A program made the position numbers and the translations under genes. A stretch of DNA of 24,014 nucleotides from SURF-21 sp964529285. Lineage in GTDB: Bacteria > Actinomycetota > Geothermincolia > Geothermincolales > RBG-13-55-18. Position 1 is the first letter of the stretch; every line of letters begins with the position of its first letter. Location: NCBI GenBank assembly GCA_964529285.1, contig CAZGWK010000051.1, positions 1 through 24,014 of the forward strand, in the 5' to 3' direction. Under the pieces are notes generated by a model, which was not told the origin of the DNA, ran no database searches, and was given only the letters and a program-made list of their open reading frames with translations. This document shows, one piece after another, positions 7,172-13,977 of the stretch.

Positions 7172-7780
7172 ATGGCGAAGAAGAAGATAACGCCCAGGAT
7201 TGAGAAGGGCATGCAGACGCGCCGGGAGATATTCGACACCGCTATCGCCCTCTTCGCCAAACGGGGTTACGATAAAGTGACCATAGACGATATCTGCGAA
7301 AAGGTGGGGGTCACCAAGGGCGCCTTCTACAATCACTTCAAGTCCAAGGACCAGATAATCCTGGAAGAGTTCATGCGCATGGACGAACACTACGCCAAGG
7401 TCGCGCAGGAGATCTCCGGCATGCAGAGCAGCAGGGAGAAGCTGCGCGCCTTCAACCGCGAGGCCATCAAGCTCATGTCCGACCTGGGCGTAACCATGAT
7501 GAAGGTCGTCTATCACTCCCAGGTAGCTCCCAACATGAGAAGACCATACCTCATGGATGGAAGACGCTCTCTCTACCGCATCACCAACGAACTCGTCAGG
7601 GAAGGCCAGGAGAACGGCGAGATACGCGATGACCTTGCCAGCGAGGACATAGCGATCATGTTCATCAACTGCTTCCGGGGCCAGATATATCACTGGTGTC
7701 TGACCAACGGTACCTTCGACCTGGTGGCCACCTGCGAACGCCTCTTCGACCTCATCGTGGAAAGCCTGGTCCCGCGCTAA
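7172..7780 (+). CDS. TetR/AcrR family transcriptional regulator
   Basis: A 202-aa TetR-type repressor of usual size. The N-terminal DNA-binding domain reads IFDTAIALFAKRGYDKVTIDDICEKVGV...KGAFYNHFKSKD, with the helix-turn-helix at about residues 36-56 (GAFYNHF as recognition helix). The remaining helices form the ligand and dimerisation domain and match no named subfamily by eye. ATG at 7172 with GGAG 7 nt upstream is preferred; the in-frame extension to 7073 has no such site. Three copies of a double dyad in this window, one in its own promoter, point to it as local repressor of the SCP2 operon, the SDR and the thiolase operon. The inducer is probably an acyl-CoA or pathway substrate, by analogy with FadR- and KstR-type TetR proteins. 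Confidence 0.93.
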   Translation: MAKKKITPRIEKGMQTRREIFDTAIALFAKRGYDKVTIDDICEKVGVTKGAFYNHFKSKDQIILEEFMRMDEHYAKVAQEISGMQSSREKLRAFNREAIKLMSDLGVTMMKVVYHSQVAPNMRRPYLMDGRRSLYRITNELVREGQENGEIRDDLASEDIAIMFINCFRGQIYHWCLTNGTFDLVATCERLFDLIVESLVPR

Positions 7781-7934
7781 GGCCCGTCCTGCTGCTGTCT
7801 TTTGCGGGACGTTCTCAAGGCTTGGATCATGGGCTTCTTAGCACCCGCCTTGCAGCCCCGCAGCCGCAATCCTTAAGGGACGGCGGAACCATGTCGAGGA
7901 AATACCAGACAGGCAGCAAATTAAGCTGAGGGGG
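7781..7934. other. 154-bp gap between tetR and the V4R-like gene
   Basis: No convincing terminator or promoter is seen. A 12-codon open frame with an ATG at 7891 ends in TGA at 7927-7929, six bases before the GTG of the V4R-like gene; it has only a weak ribosome binding site, so coupling to the downstream gene is speculative. Confidence 0.4.
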
Positions 7935-8996
7935 GTGGAACTGATTTTAAAGACATGTTCAGTGTGCGGCGCTCCCAAGAAGCTCACTGGCAACCACAGG
8001 TGGCTCTCGGGCGGCACCATAGTTGAAAAAAACAACCCCTCCCACCGCATGATATTTATCGAGAACGATAACATCCTCGAGGTCTTCAGGCTGATCCAGG
8101 AGATCTTGGGTCTCTCCCTGGAGAAGATAGTCATCGAGAGCCAGCGCAAAGCCACTTACGATTATATCGACAGCATCCTGCCGGTCAGCATCAGGAAGAT
8201 CATACGGTTCACCTCTTACAGGCCGGTGGCGCGCAACCTCACAGTGCTGGGGAGGACGTTGGGCCTTGGCGACGTCAAGCTGCTCGACATGCATATAAAG
8301 GGAAGGGAGGGTGACTTCGTCAAGCTGGGTATCCGCAATCCCTTCTTTCTTCCCTCCTTCTGCGGCATGGTCACGGGAGCCATGGAAGTCGTCACCGGGC
8401 ACGACTGCAGCGTTTCCTACCAGCAGAAGGGCGGAGATTATTACGAGGTGACCACCTTTGTCTCTACCCACCCCAAGGAATTCATGGAGCGGCTGCACTG
8501 GCGCGAATACAGCAATAAACCCGGCGATGCGGTTCTGGATGAGTGCCCGGGCTGCGGAGGTCCCAAGGTACTTGCCGACTACGATTTCGATCTTAAGTCC
8601 GGTACGATCTCGAGAAAGGCCAGCGGACGGCGCATGGTCATCGACGGCCCAGCGGAGTTCGAGGCCATCCTCGACGAGCTGGAGAGGGAGCTGGGGGAAG
8701 ACATCTCCCAGGTGCTCATCGAGGCCCAGAGGCGTTTCGTGAAGATGGGGTTCTACGACACCGATGAAGTGCAGGATATCGCCATGTTCCGGGACCACCT
8801 GGCTCTGAGGGGATTCGGAAACCTGAAGGAGATATCTTTCGCAGGCGGCCGCCTGAGCGTACACCTGGAGAACCCCTGCCTCCATATGCTGCTGGCAGGA
8901 CTGGTACTCGGCTTTTTCGAGCTGGTCTTCAAACGCGAGGGACAGGTGGACTGGGAACTTGATAGCGGCGGCGATCTGCGCGTGGAGGTGGCATAG
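7935..8996 (+). CDS. Tandem-domain protein with CxxCG knuckles and V4R-like domains
   Basis: A 353-aa protein that I do not recognise by name. It is an internal duplication: each half begins with a CxxCG knuckle (C8/C11 and C204/C207), continues with a GTI...RMxx block and a helix ending IExQR, and closes with a small domain ending in a hydrophobic GxxxGxxE helix and two strands. That last part (FFLPSFCGMVTGAMEVVTG; ENPCLHMLLAGLVLGFFEL followed by a VDWELDSGGDL strand) resembles the C-terminal half of V4R (4-vinyl reductase) ligand-binding domains. The assignment is inference from pattern. The start is unsure: GTG at 7935 is very close to the G-rich ribosome binding site, and CTG at 7941 is possible. 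It follows tetR on the same strand and precedes a broken paralogue by 4 bp. A ligand-sensing or scaffold role is possible. Confidence 0.75.
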   Translation: MELILKTCSVCGAPKKLTGNHRWLSGGTIVEKNNPSHRMIFIENDNILEVFRLIQEILGLSLEKIVIESQRKATYDYIDSILPVSIRKIIRFTSYRPVARNLTVLGRTLGLGDVKLLDMHIKGREGDFVKLGIRNPFFLPSFCGMVTGAMEVVTGHDCSVSYQQKGGDYYEVTTFVSTHPKEFMERLHWREYSNKPGDAVLDECPGCGGPKVLADYDFDLKSGTISRKASGRRMVIDGPAEFEAILDELERELGEDISQVLIEAQRRFVKMGFYDTDEVQDIAMFRDHLALRGFGNLKEISFAGGRLSVHLENPCLHMLLAGLVLGFFELVFKREGQVDWELDSGGDLRVEVA

Positions 8997-9000
8997 AAGT

Positions 9001-9664
9001 ATGAGATACTGCCATGAATGCGGCGTGTCCAGGAAGATAACCCAGACCCACAGATGGCTGGACAACGGCACCATGGTCGAGGCGAAGAACCCCTCCCACC
9101 GTATGATCTTCATGGAGAGCGATAACATCGCCGGCGTCTTCTCCCGTGTAGAAGAGATGTTGGGGGTATCCATCGCACACCTGATAATCGAGAGCCAGAG
9201 CAGATTGACGTGCGACTATGTCGGCAACCTGCTTCCCGGCATCGTCTTGAAGGTGTTGCGCTTGACCTCCATCAAGCCCCTGGCGAAGAGCATCACCAAC
9301 CTGGGCAGGATGACCGGCCTCGGCGACGTCGAGCTTCTCTCCATGCGCATCAAGGGCAGCGAAGGCGACTACGTCAAGATAGGGGGAAGAAACATATTCT
9401 ACCTCCCCTCTTACTGCGGCATGGTGATGGGGGCGATGGAGGCGGTCTCCGGCCAGGAGTCTGGCCTTCAGGGGCCTGGGTAACCTGAGGGAGATGGAGC
9501 GAGAACCGCAGCGCCTCACCCTACGCATAGAGAACCCCTGTATGCACCTTTTGCTGGTCGGCCTGGCCCAGGGCCTCTTAGAGCTGGAGGCTGGACGGGA
9601 CAGCCGGGTGGACTGGAACCTCACCGTGGACGGCGATCTCGAGGTGGAGGTATCCTCCGCCTGA
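9001..9664 (+). pseudogene. V4R-like paralogue with internal deletion and frameshift
   Basis: This is a second copy of the preceding gene. The ATG at 9001 (GGAGGTG 10 nt upstream) opens a frame that matches the first domain of its neighbour (C4/C7 knuckle, HRW, NPSHRMIF, IIESQS, PSYCGMVMGAMEAV) up to Glu153. It then reads six foreign codons and stops at 9483. From 9461 a different frame encodes the C-terminal end of the second domain (LAFRGLGNLRE, IENPCMHLLLVGLAQGLLEL, then VDWNLTVDGDLEVEV) to a TGA at 9662-9664. Against the neighbour, 402 nt between equivalent codons are reduced to 10, so about 392 nt are missing, which shifts the frame. The 160-aa N-terminal product might still be made as a single-domain protein. 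The remnant stop touches the stop of the convergent ligase gene. Confidence 0.8.
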
Positions 9665-11392
9665 TCACGCCTTACGCATCATGGGGCCCTCTAGCTTGTA
9701 TACGTTGTCCGCGTCGGGGCTGAAGGCCTCTTTGAGCAGGCGGTCCAGGTGTTTCTCCGAGGGGCTCTTGGGTATCTCGTCAACTACCTGTATATACAAG
9801 GGCACCGAGTTTCGCTCCAGGTTCTCGAGAGCGGCTTTGAACACCGACTGCGTGTCTATCTTTCCTCCCCCGAAGGGCACCGCCGCGGCTACCAGGTCGC
9901 TCTCCCCCGGCGCACCGGATGCCGCGGGGATGCCGTAGACGCAGACCTCCGACACGTCAGGGTGCTCGCCGAGGACTTTCTCCACCAGGTCGGGCTTGAT
10001 GAAGTCGCCGGCGCGGCGCAGGGCCCCTCCCTTGCGGTAGTCGAAGAACAGCCATCCCTCTTCGTCGCGGTGGACCATGTCGCCGGAGCGCAGCCATCCT
10101 CCCCTCGTCTTCTCAGCCGAGGCTTCGGGTTTCTTGTAGTATTCCACCGAGCTGCCGGTGAACATGCGGCTTATGAGCTCGCCGGTCACCCCGGGCGGCA
10201 TCTCGTTGTCCTCCTCGTCCACCACCCTCATCTCCACCAGCCCCGCCAACGGCTTGCCGAATGACCCCACCGGTCCCTTCCCGATGGGCCTGTAAGCGAA
10301 ACCGCCCTCGATGGCCGCGTACCACTCTAGTATCTGCACGTCGAAGCGGCGCTCGAAGTCCTCCCAGATGGCGCGGGGGGTGCCCGCCGAGATTACCTTG
10401 CGCACCGGATTGTCCGCGTCGTCCGGCCGCGGCGGCTCGTTGTAGATACCGGACATCATCCCGCCCAGCAGCGAGAAGGTAGTGCAGCCGTGCTTGCGGC
10501 AGACGGCCCAGATACCGCTCTTGGTGAAACGCTGGCTGATGACCACAGGAATGCCCATGGAGAGGCCGGGGAAGAGGGTCACCGCCTGGGCGTTTCCGTG
10601 GGCGAGGGAGAGGCCGGTATAGAGGATGTCATCCCCGCTGTAGTCCCAGACTAGATACCCCAGGATGCAGTACATGGCATTACGCGCGGAGTTGAGGGTG
10701 ACCCCCTTGGGATTGCCGGTCACGCCGGAGGTGTAGATGATCTGTACCGGAAGGCCGGGGTCATCCTGCCGTTCATCGACCCCGTAGACTTCCGCACCCT
10801 CCAGGAGCTCGTTTATGGTTGGGTACTGCGATGCCAGGGCCGGGTCGGCGTCCGGTTTCAGGCTCAAATATATCCTGTCGATATTGGCGGCATCCTTCGC
10901 CGCCTTCTCCACCTCGGGCAGCAGGTCGGCGGTAGTCATCACCGCGCGCGCATCAGAGTCTCCCAGCTGGTAAATGAGTTTCTCCCCCTTCGCGCGCGGA
11001 TCTATGGGCACGAACACCATACCCAGCATGGAGCAGGCGGCCAGGGCGTAGACGAATTCGGGATGGTTGCGCATGACCATGGCCACCTTGTCCCCTTTTT
11101 CCAGGCCCGCATCCTGCAGCCCCCTGGCCAGCCGGAAGGAGTTACCGGCCATGCGCGCATAAGTAAGGTTATCGTCGGGGTAAAGGCCGCCGTTATCGAT
11201 GATCAGGCCTATGCGGTTCGGGTTCTCCTCGGCCCGCGTCTCCAGGAGCCCGGAGAAGACGCCCTTGTGTTTCAAGAACCTCGAACCCCTGACTCCCCGC
11301 ACGACCCTGGCTATGGTATCCGGGCTTCCCAGTAATTGCAGGGCCATATACAGTTGCGGGTTCTTCTCCTCGAGGTCCTCCACAAAACCCAT
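9665..11392 (-). CDS. Acyl-CoA synthetase (AMP-forming), second paralogue
   Basis: A 575-aa ANL-superfamily ligase, clearly homologous along its length to the protein at 1372-2979 but with about 35 extra N-terminal residues (MGFVEDLEEKNPQLYMALQLLG region). It has YTSGVTGNPKG from Tyr220, WYAAIEGG at the A5 motif, GWLRSGD, DYRKGGALRRAGDFI and the C-terminal Lys547 in SEKHLD. As in its paralogue, the usual Thr of TSGTTG is Val; at A5 the YGxTE Thr is Ile and the Gly is Ala. The ATG at 11392 has GAGGAGG 7 nt upstream. It is last in the thiolase operon, separated from the ferredoxin-nitroreductase by a three-hairpin repeat, and its stop abuts the stop of the V4R-like pseudogene. Two ligases under the same predicted operator suggest two substrates or two steps of one pathway. 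Confidence 0.93.
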   Translation of the reverse strand: MGFVEDLEEKNPQLYMALQLLGSPDTIARVVRGVRGSRFLKHKGVFSGLLETRAEENPNRIGLIIDNGGLYPDDNLTYARMAGNSFRLARGLQDAGLEKGDKVAMVMRNHPEFVYALAACSMLGMVFVPIDPRAKGEKLIYQLGDSDARAVMTTADLLPEVEKAAKDAANIDRIYLSLKPDADPALASQYPTINELLEGAEVYGVDERQDDPGLPVQIIYTSGVTGNPKGVTLNSARNAMYCILGYLVWDYSGDDILYTGLSLAHGNAQAVTLFPGLSMGIPVVISQRFTKSGIWAVCRKHGCTTFSLLGGMMSGIYNEPPRPDDADNPVRKVISAGTPRAIWEDFERRFDVQILEWYAAIEGGFAYRPIGKGPVGSFGKPLAGLVEMRVVDEEDNEMPPGVTGELISRMFTGSSVEYYKKPEASAEKTRGGWLRSGDMVHRDEEGWLFFDYRKGGALRRAGDFIKPDLVEKVLGEHPDVSEVCVYGIPAASGAPGESDLVAAAVPFGGGKIDTQSVFKAALENLERNSVPLYIQVVDEIPKSPSEKHLDRLLKEAFSPDADNVYKLEGPMMRKA

Positions 11393-11418
11393 TGTTCAAC
11401 CTCCTCAGCACGCAATAT

Positions 11419-11537
11419 TCCGGACGTACACGGGCTTTGCTCCCCACGTACACGTGCCAGGTCTTGACCTTCGGAAAGCTCAAGACGCAGGCACCGTTGC
11501 GCCGCCCTCCAGGCGTCGCAATCGCTTCCGCGATGCA
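11419..11537. repeat. Three-hairpin intercistronic repeat, copy A
   Basis: First of three related elements in successive gaps of the thiolase operon. It shares TCCGGACGTACACG (11419-11432) and GCGATGCA (11530-11537) at its ends with the copy at 13867. Hairpin 1 is GTGCC/GGCAC (11454-11458/11490-11494) with GTCTTGA/TCAAGAC (11461-11467/11480-11486). Hairpin 2 is TTGCG-C-CGCC/GGCG-T-CGCAA (11497-11521). Hairpin 3 is TCGC-TTCC-GCGA (11522-11533). A 22-bp insertion (11433-11454) duplicates ACGTACACG. On the coding strand the element begins 26 nt after the nitroreductase stop. Confidence 0.85.
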
Positions 11538-11563
11538 TTCTCTCGAACCTATGTCTTCAGACG

Positions 11564-12565
11564 TTAGGGCATCTCGGTCCAGGTCTTGCCGCCCTTATGC
11601 CACGTTATGCGCGGCAGCTCCCGCTCGACCATGCGGTCCGCGTTCACCCTGGGGTACCCCAGGACCATTGCCGTAGCCACCTTGTAAGGCCACTCCACAC
11701 CCAGACGTCTCCTGAGCCAGGGCATGAACTTGGCTGCAGCGGCGAGAAATCCCAGGTAGCAGGTGACCAGGCCAAGGGAGTGGGCAGCGAGGACCATGTT
11801 CTGGCCGCAGATGCCGCAGTCCAGATCCACGTTGGCGATCCCCCGCTTGTCTCCCAGGATAACGACGAGGCAGGGGGCGCCCATAAAGACGTCGTTCGGC
11901 TGTATGATGGCCTTCCCTCCCGCCTGGGCCCTCTGGTCCATAAGGGGGGTCATCAATATGCTCGAGACCTTGAGCATCGCCCTGGTGACGGGATTGGTCT
12001 TTCCGGAATAGAAGAACGCCGCGTTGAGCCTGTACATGGGGTCCATCATCTTGGCTATCTTGTCCATCTCCTCGCGGTCGTTGATGACGATGAAGCTCCA
12101 CGGCTCGTTGTTGCCGTGAGAGGGCGCGAAACGGCCCGCCTCGATAACGCGGCGCACTAATGCATCGGGAACCGGATCCTTTTTGTAGACGCGATTGCTC
12201 CTGCGGGTGTAGATGGCCTCCTCCACCGAGGTCATCCCCTCTACGCCCTCCACCTCCGGCGGGTTGGGGTAACCGTCCTCGGGATGGTAGAGCATGGTCT
12301 TGAAAAACCCCTTCTCCACGTTGTAGAAGCCGTGCATGGATATGGCATCCTTCTCGCAATGGGATACGCACGCAGAGCACGACAGGCAGACAATTTCCGG
12401 GATCTTCCTTGCCTTCTTATCCACTACCTCCAGGCAGTTCGACGGACACGCCAGCACGCAATTGCCGCAGCCGGTGCATTTTTCCTGGTCCACGACGATG
12501 GTCGAATTCGACCACACTTCCGGCTCTGCCTGAAGGTAGCTGTGCTTGAACTTATCAAAAGCCAT
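11564..12565 (-). CDS. 2x[4Fe-4S] ferredoxin-nitroreductase fusion protein
   Basis: A 333-aa redox protein. The N-terminus carries two ferredoxin motifs, CTGCGNCVLAC (C30, C33, C36, C40) and CLSCSACVSHC (C60, C63, C66, C70), sufficient for two [4Fe-4S] clusters. From about residue 110 a nitroreductase-fold FMN domain follows: YTRRSNRVY (phosphate-binding Arg pair), APSHGNNEPWSFIVI and CGICGQNMVLAAHSLGL. Such fusions pass electrons between iron-sulfur clusters and FMN and are common in anaerobes; substrates range from nitro compounds to enones. The ATG at 12565 has GAGGGGG just upstream. It is third of four genes in the thiolase operon, flanked by two copies of the hairpin repeat. Reduction of a C=C bond or transfer of dehydrogenase electrons is inferred. 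Confidence 0.88.
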   Translation of the reverse strand: MAFDKFKHSYLQAEPEVWSNSTIVVDQEKCTGCGNCVLACPSNCLEVVDKKARKIPEIVCLSCSACVSHCEKDAISMHGFYNVEKGFFKTMLYHPEDGYPNPPEVEGVEGMTSVEEAIYTRRSNRVYKKDPVPDALVRRVIEAGRFAPSHGNNEPWSFIVINDREEMDKIAKMMDPMYRLNAAFFYSGKTNPVTRAMLKVSSILMTPLMDQRAQAGGKAIIQPNDVFMGAPCLVVILGDKRGIANVDLDCGICGQNMVLAAHSLGLVTCYLGFLAAAAKFMPWLRRRLGVEWPYKVATAMVLGYPRVNADRMVERELPRITWHKGGKTWTEMP

Positions 12566-12613
12566 CGTTTCCCCCTCTCGATCTTTGAACTCTTACCACT
12601 CGATTTCTTTCAA

Positions 12614-12725
12614 ACGTACACGTGCCAGGCCTGGACCTCGCTCCACTCGCTTCCGGCTCGCTCCGTCTCCTTCCAGGCGGCTGGCACCGCCGCGCCGTAG
12701 ACGGCGCTGTCGCTTACGCGATGCA
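12614..12725. repeat. Three-hairpin intercistronic repeat, copy B
   Basis: Begins ACGTACACGTGCCAGG and ends GCGATGCA, as the other copies do. Hairpin 1 is GTGCCAG/CTGGCAC (12622-12628/12681-12687) with GCCTGGA/TCCAGGC (12629-12635/12672-12678), carrying two compensated base-pair changes relative to copies A and C and a longer loop with CTCGCTCC twice. Hairpin 2 is a perfect GCGCCG-TAGA-CGGCGC (12692-12707). Hairpin 3 is TCGC-TTAC-GCGA (12710-12721). On the coding strand it begins 16 nt after the stop of the Cys-rich gene. Confidence 0.88.
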
Positions 12726-12741
12726 TGCGGTTGTAACGTTC

Positions 12742-13701
12742 TTATAACTTGCGGACCTCGACTTTCATCATGATCTCGCCGCACGCCCCTAGCGGAAGGC
12801 CCGCTCCGTAGCAGTTCATGGGCAGGTCGAAGAGCTTGCTCTCCAGCTGCCCTCCCTCCGCCATCCTCTCCATCATGAGCATCACGCGCCACCATATCTT
12901 GGTCAAGGCCATTATGCATATACCATCGCTCCCTTCTGGCTGCAGGACCCTGCCAAAAGCGTCGAGATGGAACTCGTCCCCCTCCTTGTGCCCGGCTATA
13001 CAGGCCTCGGATGATACCACCTTTATCACGATATGGTGGTCTATGAACTCCTCGATGGAGCGCAGGCGCCGCACGCGTTTGGGAGAGGCCAGAAAGGATT
13101 CCAGCTCACCGGCTTCGATGGGAAGCGCCTTCATGAATTCGTCAGGCTCGGGCCCGCCGCTGGTAGGGGCCCCTTTCACTTCCCGGCACTCCCCTCTTGC
13201 CAGCTTGTTCCTGATGACCAAGTAAGGCATAACGCTCATCATGAAGCGGGCGAACTCCAGAAAGGGCATCTTCTCCCGCCTTATGCGAAAGAGGTTTTCT
13301 CCCAGGCCGCCCAGTTCCAGGCCGGCATCGGTACAAGTGATGTGATCGAAGAGCATGTCGTTTGGGTCCTTGCCCTGCAGCATGTGATCGTAGTAGCTGT
13401 AGATGACCGGCGAGAGCTGCGAGAGCCCGTGGATGCACACCCCGGGAGGGCACTTGTGCCGGACAAGCAGGCCCATGGGATTGAAGTAGAGGGGCCTGCC
13501 CTCGTTATGGCAACCGGAGCAATGCTGGGAACATACCGGTTCCACCACCAGCCATTGAGTCATGGCCTCCATGTTGAGGGCCTGCAGCAGACCCAGCTCC
13601 AGGGCTTTCTGATACTCGGCTTCAGTATAACCCCAGCGGTTCTTGATGATGATCTTGAGAAAAGGCCCCATCAATGTGTCGAGTACATCCATCAAACCCA
13701 T
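12742..13701 (-). CDS. Cys-rich protein with TIGR04076-like C-terminal domain
   Basis: A 319-aa protein with no firm functional name. Residues 50-95 hold a Cys/His-rich cluster (C57-x3-C61-x2-C64-H65, C84, C89, H91), which could bind an Fe-S cluster or zinc. The last 100 residues (VIKVVSSEACIAGHKEGDEF... to MNCYGAGLPLGACGEIMMKVEV) resemble the TIGR04076 domain, whose function is unknown. ATG at 13701 is preferred: a purine-rich GAGGAAGGGG stretch precedes it, while the in-frame extension to 13860 enters the intergenic repeat region. It lies between thiolase and ferredoxin-nitroreductase in the operon and may be a redox or maturation partner of the latter. The C-terminal domain call is by memory of the pattern and needs a profile search. 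Confidence 0.7.
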   Translation of the reverse strand: MGLMDVLDTLMGPFLKIIIKNRWGYTEAEYQKALELGLLQALNMEAMTQWLVVEPVCSQHCSGCHNEGRPLYFNPMGLLVRHKCPPGVCIHGLSQLSPVIYSYYDHMLQGKDPNDMLFDHITCTDAGLELGGLGENLFRIRREKMPFLEFARFMMSVMPYLVIRNKLARGECREVKGAPTSGGPEPDEFMKALPIEAGELESFLASPKRVRRLRSIEEFIDHHIVIKVVSSEACIAGHKEGDEFHLDAFGRVLQPEGSDGICIMALTKIWWRVMLMMERMAEGGQLESKLFDLPMNCYGAGLPLGACGEIMMKVEVRKL

Positions 13702-13866
13702 TTTTTCATCCCCTTCCTCGTCTCCATGCCTGGACCCCGGCATGGCCGATGGTTCAAGCAACACCTGTCCTGCGACCATGGGCCCGGCCACAGAGAATAC
13801 GAAATAAGAACTCGTTGCGGGAACTCTTTGAATGGCACGACTCCAGCGCCCAAGCTGCATCTAAAA

Positions 13867-13958
13867 TCCGGACGTACACGTGCCAGGTCTTGACCTTCGG
13901 AAAGCTCAAGACGCAGGCACCGCCGCGCCGAAGACGACGCTGTCGCTTACGCGATGCA
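13867..13958. repeat. Three-hairpin intercistronic repeat, copy C
   Basis: The most compact copy, from TCCGGACGTACACG to GCGATGCA. Hairpin 1 is GTGCC/GGCAC (13880-13884/13916-13920) with GTCTTGA/TCAAGAC (13887-13893/13906-13912). Hairpin 2 is GCGCCG-AAGA-CGACGC (13925-13940, one mismatch). Hairpin 3 is TCGC-TTAC-GCGA (13943-13954). On the coding strand it starts 19 nt after the thiolase stop. The rest of the gap (13702-13866) to the Cys-rich gene shows no clear feature. Confidence 0.88.
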
Positions 13959-13977
13959 CAACTGTCGCATCGTTTTC

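Noticed and set aside
7959..9173. A 404-codon open frame on the minus strand
   Set aside because: It is antisense to both V4R-like copies; its internal similarity simply reflects the duplication of the real genes.
11454..11533. Idea that the repeat hairpins are ordinary intrinsic terminators
   Set aside because: No run of T follows any stem on the coding strand, and the downstream genes have no visible promoters of their own.
11419..13958. Idea that the three related repeats are a CRISPR array or tRNA genes
   Set aside because: The copies are more than 1 kb apart, lie between genes, differ in length, and lack cloverleaf features or spacers.
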